From Amblyornis subalaris (lineage: Eukaryota; Chordata; Aves; Passeriformes; Ptilonorhynchidae), in contig JACAXG010000025.1 in NCBI GenBank assembly GCA_018881555.1, positions 5,339,899 to 5,403,898 of the forward strand: a DNA stretch of 64,000 nt. Direction: 5' to 3'. Below are positions 11,901 through 25,539 of the stretch, piece after piece (the stretch's first letter is position 1; the number at the start of each line of letters is the position of its first letter). The notes beneath the pieces are model-generated. The model made no database searches. It was given only the letters and a program-made list of their open reading frames with translations, and was not told the DNA's origin. The translations under genes were made by a program, and so were the position numbers.

Positions 11901-12500
11901 AGCTAAGGCACTTCTGTGCTGTGCTTCCTGGGTCTCAACCACCTTCATATTCAAGACGTGTTTCTCTTGAGCAAGAGAAAAATATTTAATCCTTTTTCAC
12001 AAACTGCTGTTTTACACATACTCCAGGATGTGTTTGAGTGTAGAAATTCCCACTCCTATTCTCCAGCATCAGATGAGCAATCGCCACCGCACCAGGCAGG
12101 GGGCTGAGTAAGAGTTCTTCGCTTCCCAGCTGAAGGACCACATCCTTACTTGAACTGGAAAACTGAGTCCCTGAAGTGAATGTGTAAAATCTTTGAAAAT
12201 CAGTTTCAAGAATCTGGGGAACTTGCTCGTGTGTCACCACATATCTTGGCTGAAAACATTCTTAGCAAAAAGAAAGTCAGTGCTGAGAAGAAATAATTTT
12301 CCTGCTGTAAGTGGCAGCATTATTAATCCGTCTGATTAATTCTGTGACTATTAAAGAAACTGCAAGCCACTCTATTTAGTTAATATCACTAACAAATACA
12401 CGTCTGTCACTCTAAATACTATGTACTCAGCAATGTTGTTCTTACAATATTAAATATTTACTATTTATTATGATTGTTACCTTTGTTATTTATTGTCTGG
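8951..12500. other. Unique DNA, no gene seen
   Basis: No repeat or exon recognised. A T run of 12-14 bases occurs near 11221-11234. Open frames are at most 84 codons and show no domain. Confidence 0.55.
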
Positions 12501-13000
12501 CAGCAGCCAAAAACATGCCAGGCAGCCTGGGGAGCAACTAGAAAAACATTTTAAAGCCAGCCTGCCTTAAAGTGGGGCAATTCAATACAACTTTAGCTGG
12601 TTTGGCCTTGATTAGGATCCTTGTCACCGTCTGTCCGAATCCCACAGGGTGGGTGTTTAGCACGTGCTGGCATTATTGGCTGAGGAGGGAAGAAACCAAG
12701 AGGAGTTTTGCCGGATCATGCCTGCAGCCCCTGGCTAGAAGCACCCTCCCGCCTTTCACTGAACAAAGGCCTTTCCCCTTAGCACCGAAAATGGGAGCAA
12801 AGTCTGATGGAGATTCACATATTGCTTTTCTACAGAAACATTTCCGGCAGATGGATCTTGATATTGTGTTTACACTTATTTACTTCTGTTCTCCTCCTGA
12901 GTGGTTAGAAATGCCTGATATAAAACTTCCTCTGTCTGAGCCACGCCAGTGGTCTGCAATCCATTTACAGAAGACCCCACCAAACCATTAATGCATTTTT
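12500..13000. promoter_or_regulatory. Candidate conserved non-coding / enhancer-like block
   Basis: This stretch is less AT-rich and less repetitive than its neighbours and carries several recognisable motif matches: an E-box CACGTG at 12661-12666, ACAAAG (SOX/TCF-like) at 12763-12768 and TGTTTAC (forkhead-like) at 12867-12873. A 139-codon plus-strand frame (12572-12991) spans it, but its translation shows no domain and no splice context was found, so I favour regulatory over coding. Single motif matches are common by chance; cross-species conservation would decide. Confidence 0.25.
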
Positions 13001-14340
13001 TAGACTTCACAGCCCTTGTATCTCTTTGGACCTGCAATTCTGAAAGCAGAAATATAGTGAATAAGAAGGAAGCAGCGAACTAGCTTACAATAATAATAAC
13101 TTAGAAGAATGCTTCTGATGTAACACATTAATTTCTGTCCAAAATACGTGCATTGATTTTTAGGTAGCTTTTATGCAACTGCTATTACATTGTGGATGAG
13201 TATAACTGTAGCAAATACTGCTTCTTATCATGTCATCATCTCCCTTTTCTTATGATTCTGGAGGAGCTGAATGAAGCTATGATAATAATTGCAGTGATGA
13301 TAAATTTCCATGCCTCAAAAAACAGCAGAGTTTTGACAGGAGGGACATTTCCCTTCATGATATAAAATTGTTTAACTTTTCAGGTTCTTTGCCTTGCCTG
13401 TAAGTTCTTACTCAGCTGGCACTAAGGGTAGATTTTAGAGAAACAAAACAGACTAGATAGAACTAAATGAACATTCATTCAAGAATTTACTATAAGTAAG
13501 GAGTTTGCAAATTGTTAATGAAGTGGGGAAAGAAATTTCAAGTGCAGGCAAAATGTGTCTTCTAAGGCATTGTATTTTATTGTTTTCTGCCTGGTGTGAC
13601 TTTATTTTTCTGTGGTATTTGTACTGCATTTTTTTTTATACCTCACAAAATGAAGTCAAATTGTGTTCTCAAAGCCTTTCTTTCTCAGGGTTTGATAATT
13701 GACTATATTTCCATGTACTTCCCTGAATTGCCTTTAATTGAGACCATTTGTTGTGAGATGATATCAGAGCTCGAGACCAATGGCTGCATTTTCTCTTCTC
13801 AGTGTTGCTCCCAGCAAACAATCAAATTGGAGACTCCTCAGAAACACAAAGCCTTTTTTAACTAGAAGTATAACTCACTAGAAAATATAGAAGGTTATAA
13901 CATCTTAAAATAATTTATGGTACTGTCAGGCTTGAAGAAGAAAAGACTTCTCTTGGGAAGCAGTTTCAGCAGGAACTTCAAAAATTGTATGTTTGATAAA
14001 TAGCACCACAACTAACAATGTTCAAAGTGCAGGGATCAAGGGAACTTTAAATTAGGAATTTAGACTCTCAGGTCCACATAAAACTATTATGGAGGAAGAT
14101 GCTATGACCAAGCAAAAGGCAAACATTTAATGTGTCAATGAAATCAACAAGAGAAACATATCTACTGGTCTTTTGGGATCTGGGTTTTGACCTGTCTGTA
14201 CACCAAGATGTCACCGACAAAAAGTGTGATTTTTTATGCTGAAAGAATAGTATTTTCCTGCCATCTAAAATTTTTGAAAATCTTAAACATTTTTCTATGT
14301 CATATTCAGGCCCAGAATTCAACATTAAAAAAATAAATAA
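13001..14340. other. Unique AT-rich DNA, no gene seen
   Basis: No exon or repeat family recognised. Open frames up to 89 codons overlap each other and have no domain. Confidence 0.55.
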
Positions 14341-14349
14341 ATAAAAATT

Positions 14350-14462
14350 ATAGATATAAATATAAATAATATATAAATATAAATATAAATATAAATATAA
14401 ATATAAATATAAATATAAATATAAATATAAATATAAATATAAATATAAATAAATATAAATAT
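14350..14462. repeat. Hexanucleotide microsatellite (ATAAAT)n
   Basis: A near-perfect 6-base repeat of ATAAAT, essentially uninterrupted from about 14371 to 14449 and with imperfect units on either side. The minus-strand open frame across it encodes only alternating Ile-Tyr and is a by-product of the repeat, not a gene. Confidence 0.95.
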
Positions 14463-14465
14463 AGC

Positions 14466-16290
14466 TGAGAAAAATGAAATATTACTGTTATATGATTTTA
14501 CAGTTCTTATCATTTTTATCTTTCTGAGCTTCATTTTAGATGACATTTAAAAGCAATAAGTTGCTTCATCCGGAAATGCTTTCAAAAAGAAATGCTTCTA
14601 TTTGAAAATCTCCATTTTTTTTTGTCTCAAAACAAATTGCCTCAAAAGGTCCAGAGAAACTCCTGAACTGTACTGCTTCTTCCTAATTGGCGTTTTCTGA
14701 TGAAAAACACTTTATTGGAAGATTCCTGACAAGTTCTACCCCTTGTTATAGTCTGTGACTTTTGGAATAAAGGCATTACTCAGGACCAGGAGTCACTTGC
14801 TTTAGAACCGTAATCCACTCACCCATAGGTTATTTAAGGATGGATGAATAGATGCACTTTAAAATTAGTTCCTTGTGACCATACCAAGGTACATAAAGTG
14901 TTTAGTTTTGTTAAGGCTCATTTCAGCTCCTTTGGACATAANCACTCAGTACCCTGCATTTAGAGGATATCTGCATTAGGCTATGTTATCTTGGTTCCTT
15001 TGCTAGGACCATATGCTTTGACAGAGATAAGACAGAGAGGATTTGCTGTTTGTGAATACTCACTATATCTGTAATGAATGAGATAACACCAATTAACAAA
15101 GAAATTAAGAGTTCTGTTCTTTGGAGAACAAGGTACCCTACTCCATCAATCCATTTAAGTACTCAGTATTAAACAGGTGAGTTGCTCTACTGATGCTAAT
15201 TTCTTAGAGTTCAAACACCTGGTTTAGTGTTTTATTAAGACACGGACCTTGCAACAATTCCATTTTTCATCAAAATTTTCTTCTAAAAATAAAGATAATC
15301 AGAAAAAGGGAAAATATGTTTTGACAGATTGAACACAATCTGTTCATACCTTGATGTATCTAAACAGTTGCACAAAATATTTTCTCTATGTCCACACCTT
15401 TGTGTATTCATGCATCACCTGTCAATGTTATGCTCTCTTTTGAAAGATTTTTCACTCTGTGGTGTTTAGAACAAACTTTCTAATTTCCCGCTTAAATTAT
15501 TGTTTGAGTTGTTGTACTGATTTCAGGGTATTTCTAATAAGGAATCACTGTTTCATCGCACAGAAGAAAGAATGAAGACAGCATCTCTGAGCAACAGAGA
15601 GCTGCGTAGCAGAGAAGAGAACAGTAGCGTCTTTCATGGCTAAAGACGTTTCAGTGCTCGTGAACTTTCCTGGGAGGAGACTAAATCTGGTCCACAACAA
15701 TAGTTTCATACTGAAATGGCCTAAATAACACACAAAATTATGAACTAGAAAAAAAAAAAAAGACCACCTTCCTGCTATTCCAAAGCTTTCAGTTTTAACT
15801 AGCACCCTGTGTAAACACCCAGACACTCACACAAACACACTCCCCTCCATACACTACACCTCTCACTTCTGTGGTGAGTCCTGCAGAGGTGGACACCCTC
15901 GTTTTGCACATGATTTGTCTAACAGCCAGTCTCATTGGGACTGCTGTTCTGATTGCAACACAAAAACCTTGGAATTTGTCTTTCAGCCCCACTCTTGAAA
16001 GTGGGTCTAGCAACACATCTGCCTGTCCGTCTGTCTCCTGGTATTTCTGTCAAACTGATCACTAAGGACAGTTTTCCCAGATGTGCAAAGGCAAATTACA
16101 GTGGTGGGAAGTCTGTGTGTTGAAAGGGGAGTGGACATAACAGCAGTCCTTAGGAGAGAGGTTGTTTAATATGCTCTGCAAAGGTGTGCTTTAGCAGCAA
16201 TAAATAAGTTGCCCATGACCTGACTTTTCAAAGCCTCTTTATGATCACAACTTCCAAGGTGGAGGTAGGGAACAGAAGAACACGGAAACT
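14466..16290. other. Unique DNA, no gene seen
   Basis: No exon recognised. A 13-base A run lies at 15749-15761. Opposing frames at 15545-16065 (up to 93 codons) show no domain. Confidence 0.55.
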
Positions 16291-16293
16291 AAC

Positions 16294-16313
16294 AAAAAAA
16301 AAAAAAAAAAAAA
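16294..16313. repeat. Poly(A) tract, 20 A
   Basis: Twenty uninterrupted A bases. I see no retroposed gene or LINE directly upstream that would make it a poly(A) tail. Confidence 0.9.
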
Positions 16314-18830
16314 GGTGTCTTTGAAATAATTTAACCAGGTAAATCTTTCCAGAGGGGCTCGAACAACCACTTGTCCCACACAGGGCTCTTTTTTCATCAA
16401 GTTTTACCTTCCCAGTGCCTCTGTCTGCTGTCTCAACAGTTGAAAACCATCACAGATGTCTAAAAGGCATGCCAAAGCCCACACTGTGACACATACACAG
16501 AGCAGCCACGCGATTCTCAAAAAGCTGCCTGGCCTCTGCGCTGTTGCTGCTTGCCTATGGCACAATGGATCTTATTTATGCCCTAAGTTTTAGTCTCTTT
16601 AGGCTCCTTCCTCATATCAGTGGTTTTAGGACAAGTTAACTGCACCGGGTAAGCTGCGATACAAATTGCAATGTCAGGGAGCTGCTTCACCCAAGCTGTA
16701 AGAGCAGCCACAGTTTAATACGTGTTACCCTCCTGTGCTCCCTCCGGGACCCGGGCAGGCTTCACCTGAGAGTCACATTCAGGAATTGTGCTGATGTGAT
16801 CCTTTGCCAGCCAGATAATCACCTCTTAACCCAGGCAGGCAGGCAGGCATCACTGTGAGACGAGCANATTTCACGATCATAAAGTGCCATCTTCAGAGTA
16901 CTTGCAGACCCCACACTGTGATTGCAGGCTGCCTGCCCCCTCACCCCCCTTTAATTAAGAAGCCCTCTTGTGCTCATGCTGGGACTGTTGCGAACGTGAA
17001 ACCTTGGTATTTCCAGATCCATTTCTCTTCTTTAAAGCCTTATTGCTTCCACACAATCTGCAGAGTCTGTTGCATTTCAAATGCATCTTTAATGCATTCA
17101 TTTGTACATAACTTTGCCCCAGAAAAATTCACAGCAGGAATACCAAGCTGCCATCAGGTTGATGTACACACAAGGATCAGACTTAGTCTGACTCCACGTA
17201 AGTAGTCATCGCCTTCGGAAAGTTTCATCCAAGAGACGGCAAAAAAGAGAAGATTTTCAGCGTATTTATTGTACCCACTTCCCATCTGCAACGTTCAGTG
17301 TAGGTCCATCAGGCCAGGTATGGGGGAGGCTGTGGCACGTTGCACTTAGTGGTATAATATTTCTACAATATTGCAGTCATTGAATCAGGGATGAGACACA
17401 CATATAAAATGAGATGGAAGAGGAGAAATGGAGACAATCTCAACAGCAGGCTCAGCCTTAAGAGAATCTCCTCCCTCTTCCTCCCCCCTCCCATGGCAAG
17501 AAGGTTACCCCACCTCCTCTTTTGAAGTGGTTAAATTCACTTCTACTGATAAGAGGACTGAGTGCTNGGAAGATTTTGAATCCAAAGAGAGTCAAAGTCA
17601 ATCTCAAATAATCTTAATGTAAATTTTCTACCCTTGCGGTAAGATTACCTCATTATTCAGGGATTTCAAGACATATCTGCAGGTCTTTCAAGCTGGAATA
17701 GCTTGACTTTCTAAGGTTGTTCTATTCAGCTGCCCATGGCCTTAGAAATCAAGAAAATAAATCACATTTTTTATAAAGATCAAAATAACGTATGGATGTA
17801 CATATTTGTTATCAGATTTTGTCACAGTAGGCATTTTTTTCTTTTAGTCATTTGCCAACAGTTGAATGTTTAACGGGAAATTATTTATATATCCCTTTTT
17901 GTCTCCTGATACTATTTTATAGAGGGCTAAATCTGATCTAAAAAAGTGGGGGGTTGGTTTGGGGGTTTGTTTACTTTTGTTTTTTTTAAACAGTCAAATG
18001 TCAGCTGTAGTGGCTTCTACAAAACAAGATACAACCTTAATAATTTATACATCCTTTGAGAAAAGAAGGGATTAGTGTGGTGTGTCCTCAACCTGGAAAT
18101 TACTATTGTTCAGAAAGAATAATAATAATGAAAAAAAGATTAAGTGTCCATATCCAAGCTAGAATTGCTATTGTAAATGAGGATGTAGACAGAGGAATTG
18201 ACCCTCTTAGGCAGAACAGCTGAATCTTTCTGTGAGTTATGGGACACCCCTACAAGTTAACATCTTTCTATAGCCTGTGATGCTTTATTCCAGCTGGAGA
18301 AATGATGTGCTGCCATGTGGATCTTGCCACATATTAGTCCAGAGTGTTAAATCTATCTGAAGTGTCCCAGACAAACTGTAGTCCCAAGGAAGTAATTTTG
18401 AAATGCCAGGACTCCAAATCTATGCTTTCTTTCATCTTAGGGAATGAGAGAGGAAGCCCCCGCTGCCACATTCAGCCTATCACCCTTTCATGGCAGTATG
18501 TTTTCTGAGATGTATCTTCATCTGCTTTGCTTTGACTTCTAATGATGGAACAATCATTGTTCCCAGATTTTCTCTAGGAAGTCAGAGTTGCTGGGAAATC
18601 AGCTGCCTCCAGGAAGCTTTTTTAATAATCCCAGGCTAAGCCTCCTAGAGTCAATGCCTGTAATTCTGGCACGGAAACAGATATGAGGTGAAATGACATT
18701 TTTGTAGAATTATCATAAGTCACAGTCCTTGCTTGCTTTGGACAGGCCTGCAAGGCAGGGGTGAGGAAACACTTGCTTTTCTATCCATTATGCAATGGCA
18801 TTCAGTGAAGTATTCCCTGGAGGCAGGGTG
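16314..18830. other. Unique DNA; possible conserved block 16800-17220
   Basis: A (AGGC)4 run lies at 16833-16848, followed by denser sequence containing TTAATTAA at 16951-16958 and a 116-codon frame (16855-17205) with no domain. A pyrimidine-rich stretch lies around 17467-17495 and a G/T-rich tract at 17946-17987. No gene is supported. Confidence 0.5.
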
Positions 18831-18885
18831 ATGACTTGGGACGTGGAAGATTCAGGTTCAGCTCCCTGGTTCACTGCAAAGGCAG
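18831..18885 (+). mobile_element. Possible MIR-like SINE relic
   Basis: GATGACTTGGGACGTGGAAG followed by TTCAGGTTCAGCTCCCTGG resembles the part of ancient MIR elements where a tRNA-derived segment reads GGGTTCAANTCC. The match is short and decayed, so chance cannot be excluded. Confidence 0.35.
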
Positions 18886-20412
18886 CAGATAGGAATAATA
18901 TGTGCCTACATTTCATCTGCTCTAGTTCACAGCCACGTAGGAGCACAAAGGCACCTTCCTTGCTCAGCCCAGCAGACAGAAGCTGTTAGTTTTAACATGG
19001 ATCAGTTACCACACCATTGCTCATAGCCTGGCTGCCAAAGTTAGGTGCCCCTTCAGTGGCTTGTGAGTGTCACGTCCTAAACTGAAAAGCAAAGCATGAG
19101 GAAAATATATTCCCACTGAGCTTGCTTAGATGGTGATGTCTGCATTATTAAGTACTGCATAAGTCTCTTCGCTCTTTGATTTCTTATTGTGTCTTCAGAC
19201 CTGTCTGTAAAGCACTGAACATCATTTTTACAGTAGATAAATCAGGGGGAAGAATAATAGTTTCTGATCGTTTACACTATATGATATTTTGTTCTAACCT
19301 GCCCTTTCTGACAACTCTCCACAGATTCCAGCCATGGACGTGGATGCTGTTTTCAAATTTATGTACTTTTGATTTCAGCCTAGATGTCTCCCACACAGCT
19401 AAACAATTATTTGACTATTGGTTCTTTGATGTTAATACCCACCTTTTATTGCTTCATCAATACTGAGCAGAGNGTGAAATAGAGCCAGCTACAACTTTTT
19501 AAGGCATAGAGATTGTGGTCATGAAGATGACAGAATACAATTCAGCTTGTCTATAGTTTATGGGGTCTGTGCTATTCCTCACACCGGTGACATATTTTTG
19601 GCCACAAAAGTGAAATACTAAATTAACTTAATGCACCTAAGGAGAGATGCTGCAAGTCCTCCTATTGAATAAACATCAAGTGGTCTGCAAAGACTTGGAA
19701 AACAATGAAATTAGATGTGTAGTTTGTGATGGAAAAAATATTGAGCCTTTCCAACAAAACATTAATTTTCATTTTTCTCTTTAGCAGATTAATTCTTTTC
19801 TTCACATATAAAATTTTGTAGTATTTCTGTCCAGATTCACAGCTGAGAAATTTGCAGCTGCAAATAAACAAGATGTTGAAATGTTGCAAGGAAAGCAATT
19901 TGGTCTCATGTCAGAAACTGTGCATGTGTTTCCTGATCTGGAGATTTAGTTGTCAACTTTTAAAAAGAAACAAATAAACTCTGAAGAATAACTTTATTCC
20001 TTTAGGACTATCTAGGATTGTAGGTAACTAAAACCTGTTTCTGTGCTTACATTGTCTGTGTTGCTTAAATGAGATATTAAAGAATGAGAGCATAAGAGAT
20101 CATAATTACATAGTAAAGTCGAAGATTAGGTACAGCAAAAGTCTCTGGTACAAATCGTGTCCAAACCTGGCTTAAACAAATGTAGTTACTAGGCAGCTCT
20201 TGGGCTGCAGCTGTATGTGATCAGCTGAGAACACAGAAAAATGAGGCGAGAGGTGAATAACAGAAAAAGAGCTTGCATATTTGCCTAGATCAAGCACTGC
20301 TCACCTGTCAAACACTGCCCATTTGTCATCCTGCTAGTACAAAACCATTTACATATAATAGTAGGTGAAATTGTCAAAGCAAACTGAGGCTTCCCCCTCA
20401 GAAAAGGTACCC
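18886..20412. other. Unique DNA, no gene seen
   Basis: No exon or repeat recognised; open frames up to 96 codons without domains. Confidence 0.55.
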
Positions 20413-20455
20413 AAATCACAGAATAGATTGGAAAGGACCTCTTGAGATCCTCAGG
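20413..20455 (-). mobile_element. Short CR1 3' relic
   Basis: AATCACAGAATAGATTGG followed by AAAGGACCTCTTGAGATCC matches the reverse complement of a CR1 3' end. Only about 40 bp are recognisable. Confidence 0.55.
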
Positions 20456-23400
20456 ACTGATTGTCTTGGCTGGTTATACAGAGAACAGTCACACTCCCAC
20501 AGTATTTAATAAAGTCTGTCACTCAAATGAGAGAATATGGCACAAAAGCATAAAACAAACAGGGAAGGGCAGATTAGAAAACACTGAAAACTAATTATGA
20601 TTCCTGGTAAATGTTTTCTGTTGAAAATATTTGATGGATAATGGGTTTTGATTAAAACTAATTTTTGCATTTAATATTAAATTTCTGCATTTCTTTGCTT
20701 TTTTAAGAGAGCTAACCACTGGGAAGGGCTTTATTTTTAATCTGAGGAATTATATATCTAAAAGAAATATGTTATTAAAATGTTATAAAACACATATATA
20801 TTTATTCATATATTATAAATATTTATATATAATACAAATATAAAATAGGTAATACGTTCCAAATAACTCTATAATTAAGGATTGACCTAGACCTAGTTAC
20901 AATAATTTTTCAAACAAATTTCTGTTGCTTTTATGTCCCAAATACAGACACCTTCTGAAAACGCAAAAGTCCTCGGTCAACATAAGAGTGTGTTTAACCC
21001 GGTGGTAGTGTGACTGTCCCTTTTTTGGGGCACTGTGTCAGCAGCAAAGCTTCCCACGACAAGGGCATATGGCAAGGGCAAAGGCAGCCACCTGTGCCCA
21101 GATCCCAATCACTTAACAATATTGCTAAATATGAGAAAACAGAAACTCCTGAAAATAACAATTTATAATGCTATTATAGCTTAGGAGAGCCTGAAGAGGA
21201 TTAAAGAGTCTTTTCCACGGAAAAGAGAGAGAGTTCAAAGATACCATTAAAGGCAGTCACGAATGCCATGTTCCCATCCTTATCTATAAAAGCATTCCCC
21301 TCAACAGGTTTTGATGAGCAGAAATGAAGGAGGGGTTTATTTTCCAGAACTTTCTCTTAGATATTTCTCACTAAGATGAGACGTTTCACTGGCCTGCCTC
21401 CTCGTGAGTGAGTCTGGACATGACCAGAGCACAGAGCTGACTCAGCTGGCCCCGTTTCCTACCCATGCACAGTACCTGTCTGAAGGACAGCCCTGTAGCA
21501 AGAGACAGAAGCACTACCTGGTTTGGGAACCAACACCTGAACCGTGGAGAATTAGTTTCAAGGTAGAAGAAACTTAGCAACACAATCATCTGTCTTTTTA
21601 CAATGCTTACAATGCCAGGGGGTTGTTGATTTGTTCCTGTGCTTCTTTTTGTGATACTCAATTTGATTAGAATGAACCTTCCCTCTGGGTGCATTGGCAA
21701 ATCATAAAGTAGAGATACATTGAAGCCTGTTATAAAGTCAAAATCTATAAATAAATTTAGAGTTACACAAAATGATGCTAGGCACTCTGAGCATTTTATT
21801 ATTCAATATGTCTTTTTGCTGGTGGCGTATCTACTTAATTCTGAGAGACCTGTGTTTTACTAAGCCCAGCAAGCATTTAATAACTAGCACTTTAGAGCAC
21901 CTTTTGTATAAACAAATATTCAAAGGTGCTTCTCAAAGACCCTAGATCTTTTCTTCAGTAAACAAATGGAAATGTAAAGCTCTTTGGAAGGTTATGGACA
22001 ATTTCTAGGTCACAAATAATAAAAAAAAGAAACTTGGATATTAAAACAGCTCAAACTGAAACCTATGCCTATTTCCGGTGGAGCAGAATGTTTATATACA
22101 GACAGATCTATAAACTTACATGTGGTTTAGATATCTAAATGAGATGTTTGTGCTTCCTAATTCAACAACAGAGCTTTCAGTTTACTAAAATTAGTGTTTT
22201 TTCTCTATTTCTTGTATAAATTAACTCAATCCTAATCAAATGCCCTTAATTTAGATGCTTAACAGTGGAGGATGTCTGAGTCCCAGAATTCTCAAAATGA
22301 GTGGCATTCAGACCTTGCGATGCAATCTGTTTCAGAAGAGAATCTGTCCACTGAGACCTATTCTCTATTTAAATCCACAGCTATCTGAACACTGGAAATT
22401 TAAATTCAAAAGCATTTCCCCAATTTAAACAATATTTTCTTGATTCATATGAAAACTAAACCACTATAATTAAATGCATCCATTTATACACTCTGCATAC
22501 TCAAATATCTCATATTGGAACGGTTCCAATGTAATATAAGACTACCTCTATCACCATAATTTTTGAGCTACTCTATACAAAATTGAAAGGAAGACAGTTT
22601 ATGTAATCTCGAAGTTCAAAGATGTTAAAATCAGTTCCAGAAATAAAACAAAGCTTTCATTTCAAAGGTTTCATTTCAAAGATCATTATTTTCACAATTG
22701 AGCATCCTTAGTTAGGGCCTACTTTTCAAGTGGACTGGCAACAAACAAATCAAACTGAAACAAAGGGATGGATCAATCCTCAGTACTTTTGAATATCTTG
22801 GCATTTTCTATAGATCAGATATAGAGTCCCAGCTGAAGCAACCAATAAGTTCTCTCCTCTGGTGTTATGGGGCTGACATTGACATTTGACTGGAGATCAG
22901 CAGGAATCAGACACAATACTCCACATGTCTTTGAGACATGACTTAGTTGAGCAGGAAATCTCTGCCCCTTTTGTGGATGGATAACCCAGGTCCCAGTAAT
23001 TCCGTGAGAAAAGGAGAGTCCTGTCTCTACCTGCAGGAAATCTGAGGACTGCAGGGGTCAGGCTGTGTCAGCTGAGGTTCTGCCCTGTGGATTTGCCACT
23101 ACGTTTTTATATAATCTGAGTAAGGACAGAAGTTCCCTCAGTCATTACTGAAGCAGAATTTCTTCTGAAGTCAAACAAAACTTCATCCACATCAACTTGG
23201 TAGGAAATTTTTTAACATTGCAGTTTATACAATGATTAACAGAATTTATAACTGAAGGCATATTAACTTACTAATTTCAAAGCCTGGTAAATGCCACGGG
23301 AAAATCCAGTAGAAGTCTCTGTCAAGTTTGAAACAAGAGGAGCAAATGGTTTCCCAGGTAGAAGAGCAGTTGAATATCTGAATTATGATTGCGTTATTAG

Positions 23401-25539
23401 TATTCCCAGTTAAAACTGTCTTGAACTCAGTAAGTTTCACTTTGTGAGCACTTCTAGACCCAAATGGCTGAGCCCTAAAGCTAAATGTGTGTTGATCCAT
23501 AGGTCATGTTAAGCACTAGACTTGAAATTCTTCATTAACTGATTTTGATAATACAGAACAAGTAACATTATCAGCAAACCATCAGCCTCCATAGAGAGTT
23601 TTAAATGCCACTGCTCTCCACATTCAACATTTAATACATTAAAATTTATTTTAAAGTCAAAAAATATATATTAATTGTAATAATTCTATTTTTTGTATTT
23701 TCTTTGTCTTGATACTTATTAAATCCATCTCACAAATTTTCCGACTTGTAAATAAATTACTATAATCCCTTTTACTCCTTACACTCAGTATCTTAATAGG
23801 GATAAACAAAACTCCCTCTTCTCAGAATGCTACCATATGTGGATATGGTGCTTTCAGTGTGTTTACTGTTCTGTATTTAGTGATGCATATCAATTTTTAA
23901 ATTAAACCCACCAAGCCAAATGCCATTAACATACAATCGGATACTGTATGATTGTGAAAGCATCAGCCTGGCGGTTGGGCATGGTCTGCAGCAGGAAAAC
24001 TGGAAAAGTCTGTTAATACAAACCCTGATAATTGCAACTTGATATCTTCTTTTGTACTGAATTTTTGTAAATCAAAGTCCTGTGTGGAAGAAGACAGGAA
24101 GGCAAGACACTTCCTTTATAGCAACGATGCATTCTGTAAAATAAAATAGTATCTACCATCCATTGTATTTTCATTACAACTCTTTGGTTTTCTGGCACTC
24201 TACAAGTCACAACTGCACCCGCTTTGGTTGCTGCAGTAATTTGTATCGATTTACCAAGCTGCAGCTCCCATTGTCATTGCTATCGTTGTGTCTGGATTTG
24301 TTGAATGAAATTAAAAAGTCTCAAGAGACAACTAGATTGCACCAGAGAGGTTAGCTGGTAGATTGTAGTTCCATTTTCTGCTTCAGTTAGGGGTCATTCT
24401 AAAGACCAGTTTTACAGCACAAGCTGGGTAAAAGTAATGATAGTCCTTGCTACCTACCAAAGTAATTTGAAAAGAGTTTTCCGATTTACAGAAAGCAGTG
24501 CTGAATAAAGAATCTGACCTTTCCCTGAGAAAACAGCAAAATTTAAATGGAGAGTTTCCAGTCTGAGAGTGTCTTTGTGATAATATTTGAAATCAAATGT
24601 ACTTGGTTGTGTTTGTGCCAGGGTTGGAGTTGCCTTGGTATCCTTTTTTCCCTGAGCATTGTGGTCATTAGATCAGATTAACAGAAGGAACTGTTCAGCT
24701 GTGCTGACAAGTAAGAATAGCTACAAGTTCATGAGAGAAAGAAAACAAAACTCATATGCCAATCCTGTGAGGACTACCTTGCCACTGAATAAATTTTACT
24801 TTACAGTGGGATAAGCAATGAGAAAAGTTTGTACTTTATTTTGAATATTTGTTTACTGTAGTTTAATTTTTTAGCGTAGCCAAAAAATGAGCTATTGTGT
24901 CAATTCTGTCATCAGTGAGACAAACTTTCCAGCCACTTGAACAGGTGGAGCAGATTATACAGCCTGTCCNCTCTTTAAAGTGCTGTGCTGTTGATAATTG
25001 GTATCCACAGTTAAAGCCATCTGAATTCTCTATTCTATTCCTCAGGCATTACTGAATTAGAAAACTTTCTCTGTTGCAAATCATGAGCAAAACACCTCAT
25101 ATGTGTTGTGTCTGAAGCCAGCAAAATTGCTGAGCAAAGTGTACAAGGAGTTGTTTAACACAGGGGTTACCTAGTGTTTGCCCCCCTCAGTCAAGAGTCC
25201 TAGATCCCTCGTTTTTCACCAAAGGACTGGAGCCTTCCCTGGCATGTGACAGGCTCTGTTGCAAAGGTTCACATGTGCCAATGATTTCTAGAAAAAGAAG
25301 ATGGTCCCGAGTGTGTTCACAGTCCCTGTGAGCATCACCTGCATCGCTGCATCGTTAGGCTGAGATCAACCCTCTCCATCATCTAATGATTTTGCAGTCA
25401 GTAGTGACAACATATTCTCTCAGTATCCNGTGGGAATCTTGCCATGGACTTGCAATCAAGCCAAGATTTTAAATTAAGTTGTCAGATGGTGAGGAAGGGA
25501 GGTACTGCTTTGGCTCTCAGCGAAAATAAGGCAGAGAGA
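20456..25539. other. Unique DNA, no gene seen
   Basis: Includes a very AT-rich stretch at 20771-20860 made of TATATA-like runs, and a 14-base tandem pair at 22655-22681 (TTTCATTTCAAAG twice). Open frames, including a 104-codon minus frame at 21386-21700, have no recognisable domain. Confidence 0.55.

Noticed and set aside
12572..12991. 139-codon plus-strand frame as a gene
   Set aside because: No domain, signal peptide, splice context or codon pattern; at this window size such a frame can occur by chance, and the block reads better as possible regulatory DNA.
14325..14546. 73-codon minus-strand frame rich in Ile-Tyr
   Set aside because: It is simply the translation of the ATAAAT microsatellite.
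16294..16313. Poly(A) tract as the tail of a processed pseudogene
   Set aside because: No gene-like or LINE-like sequence and no flanking duplication seen upstream.
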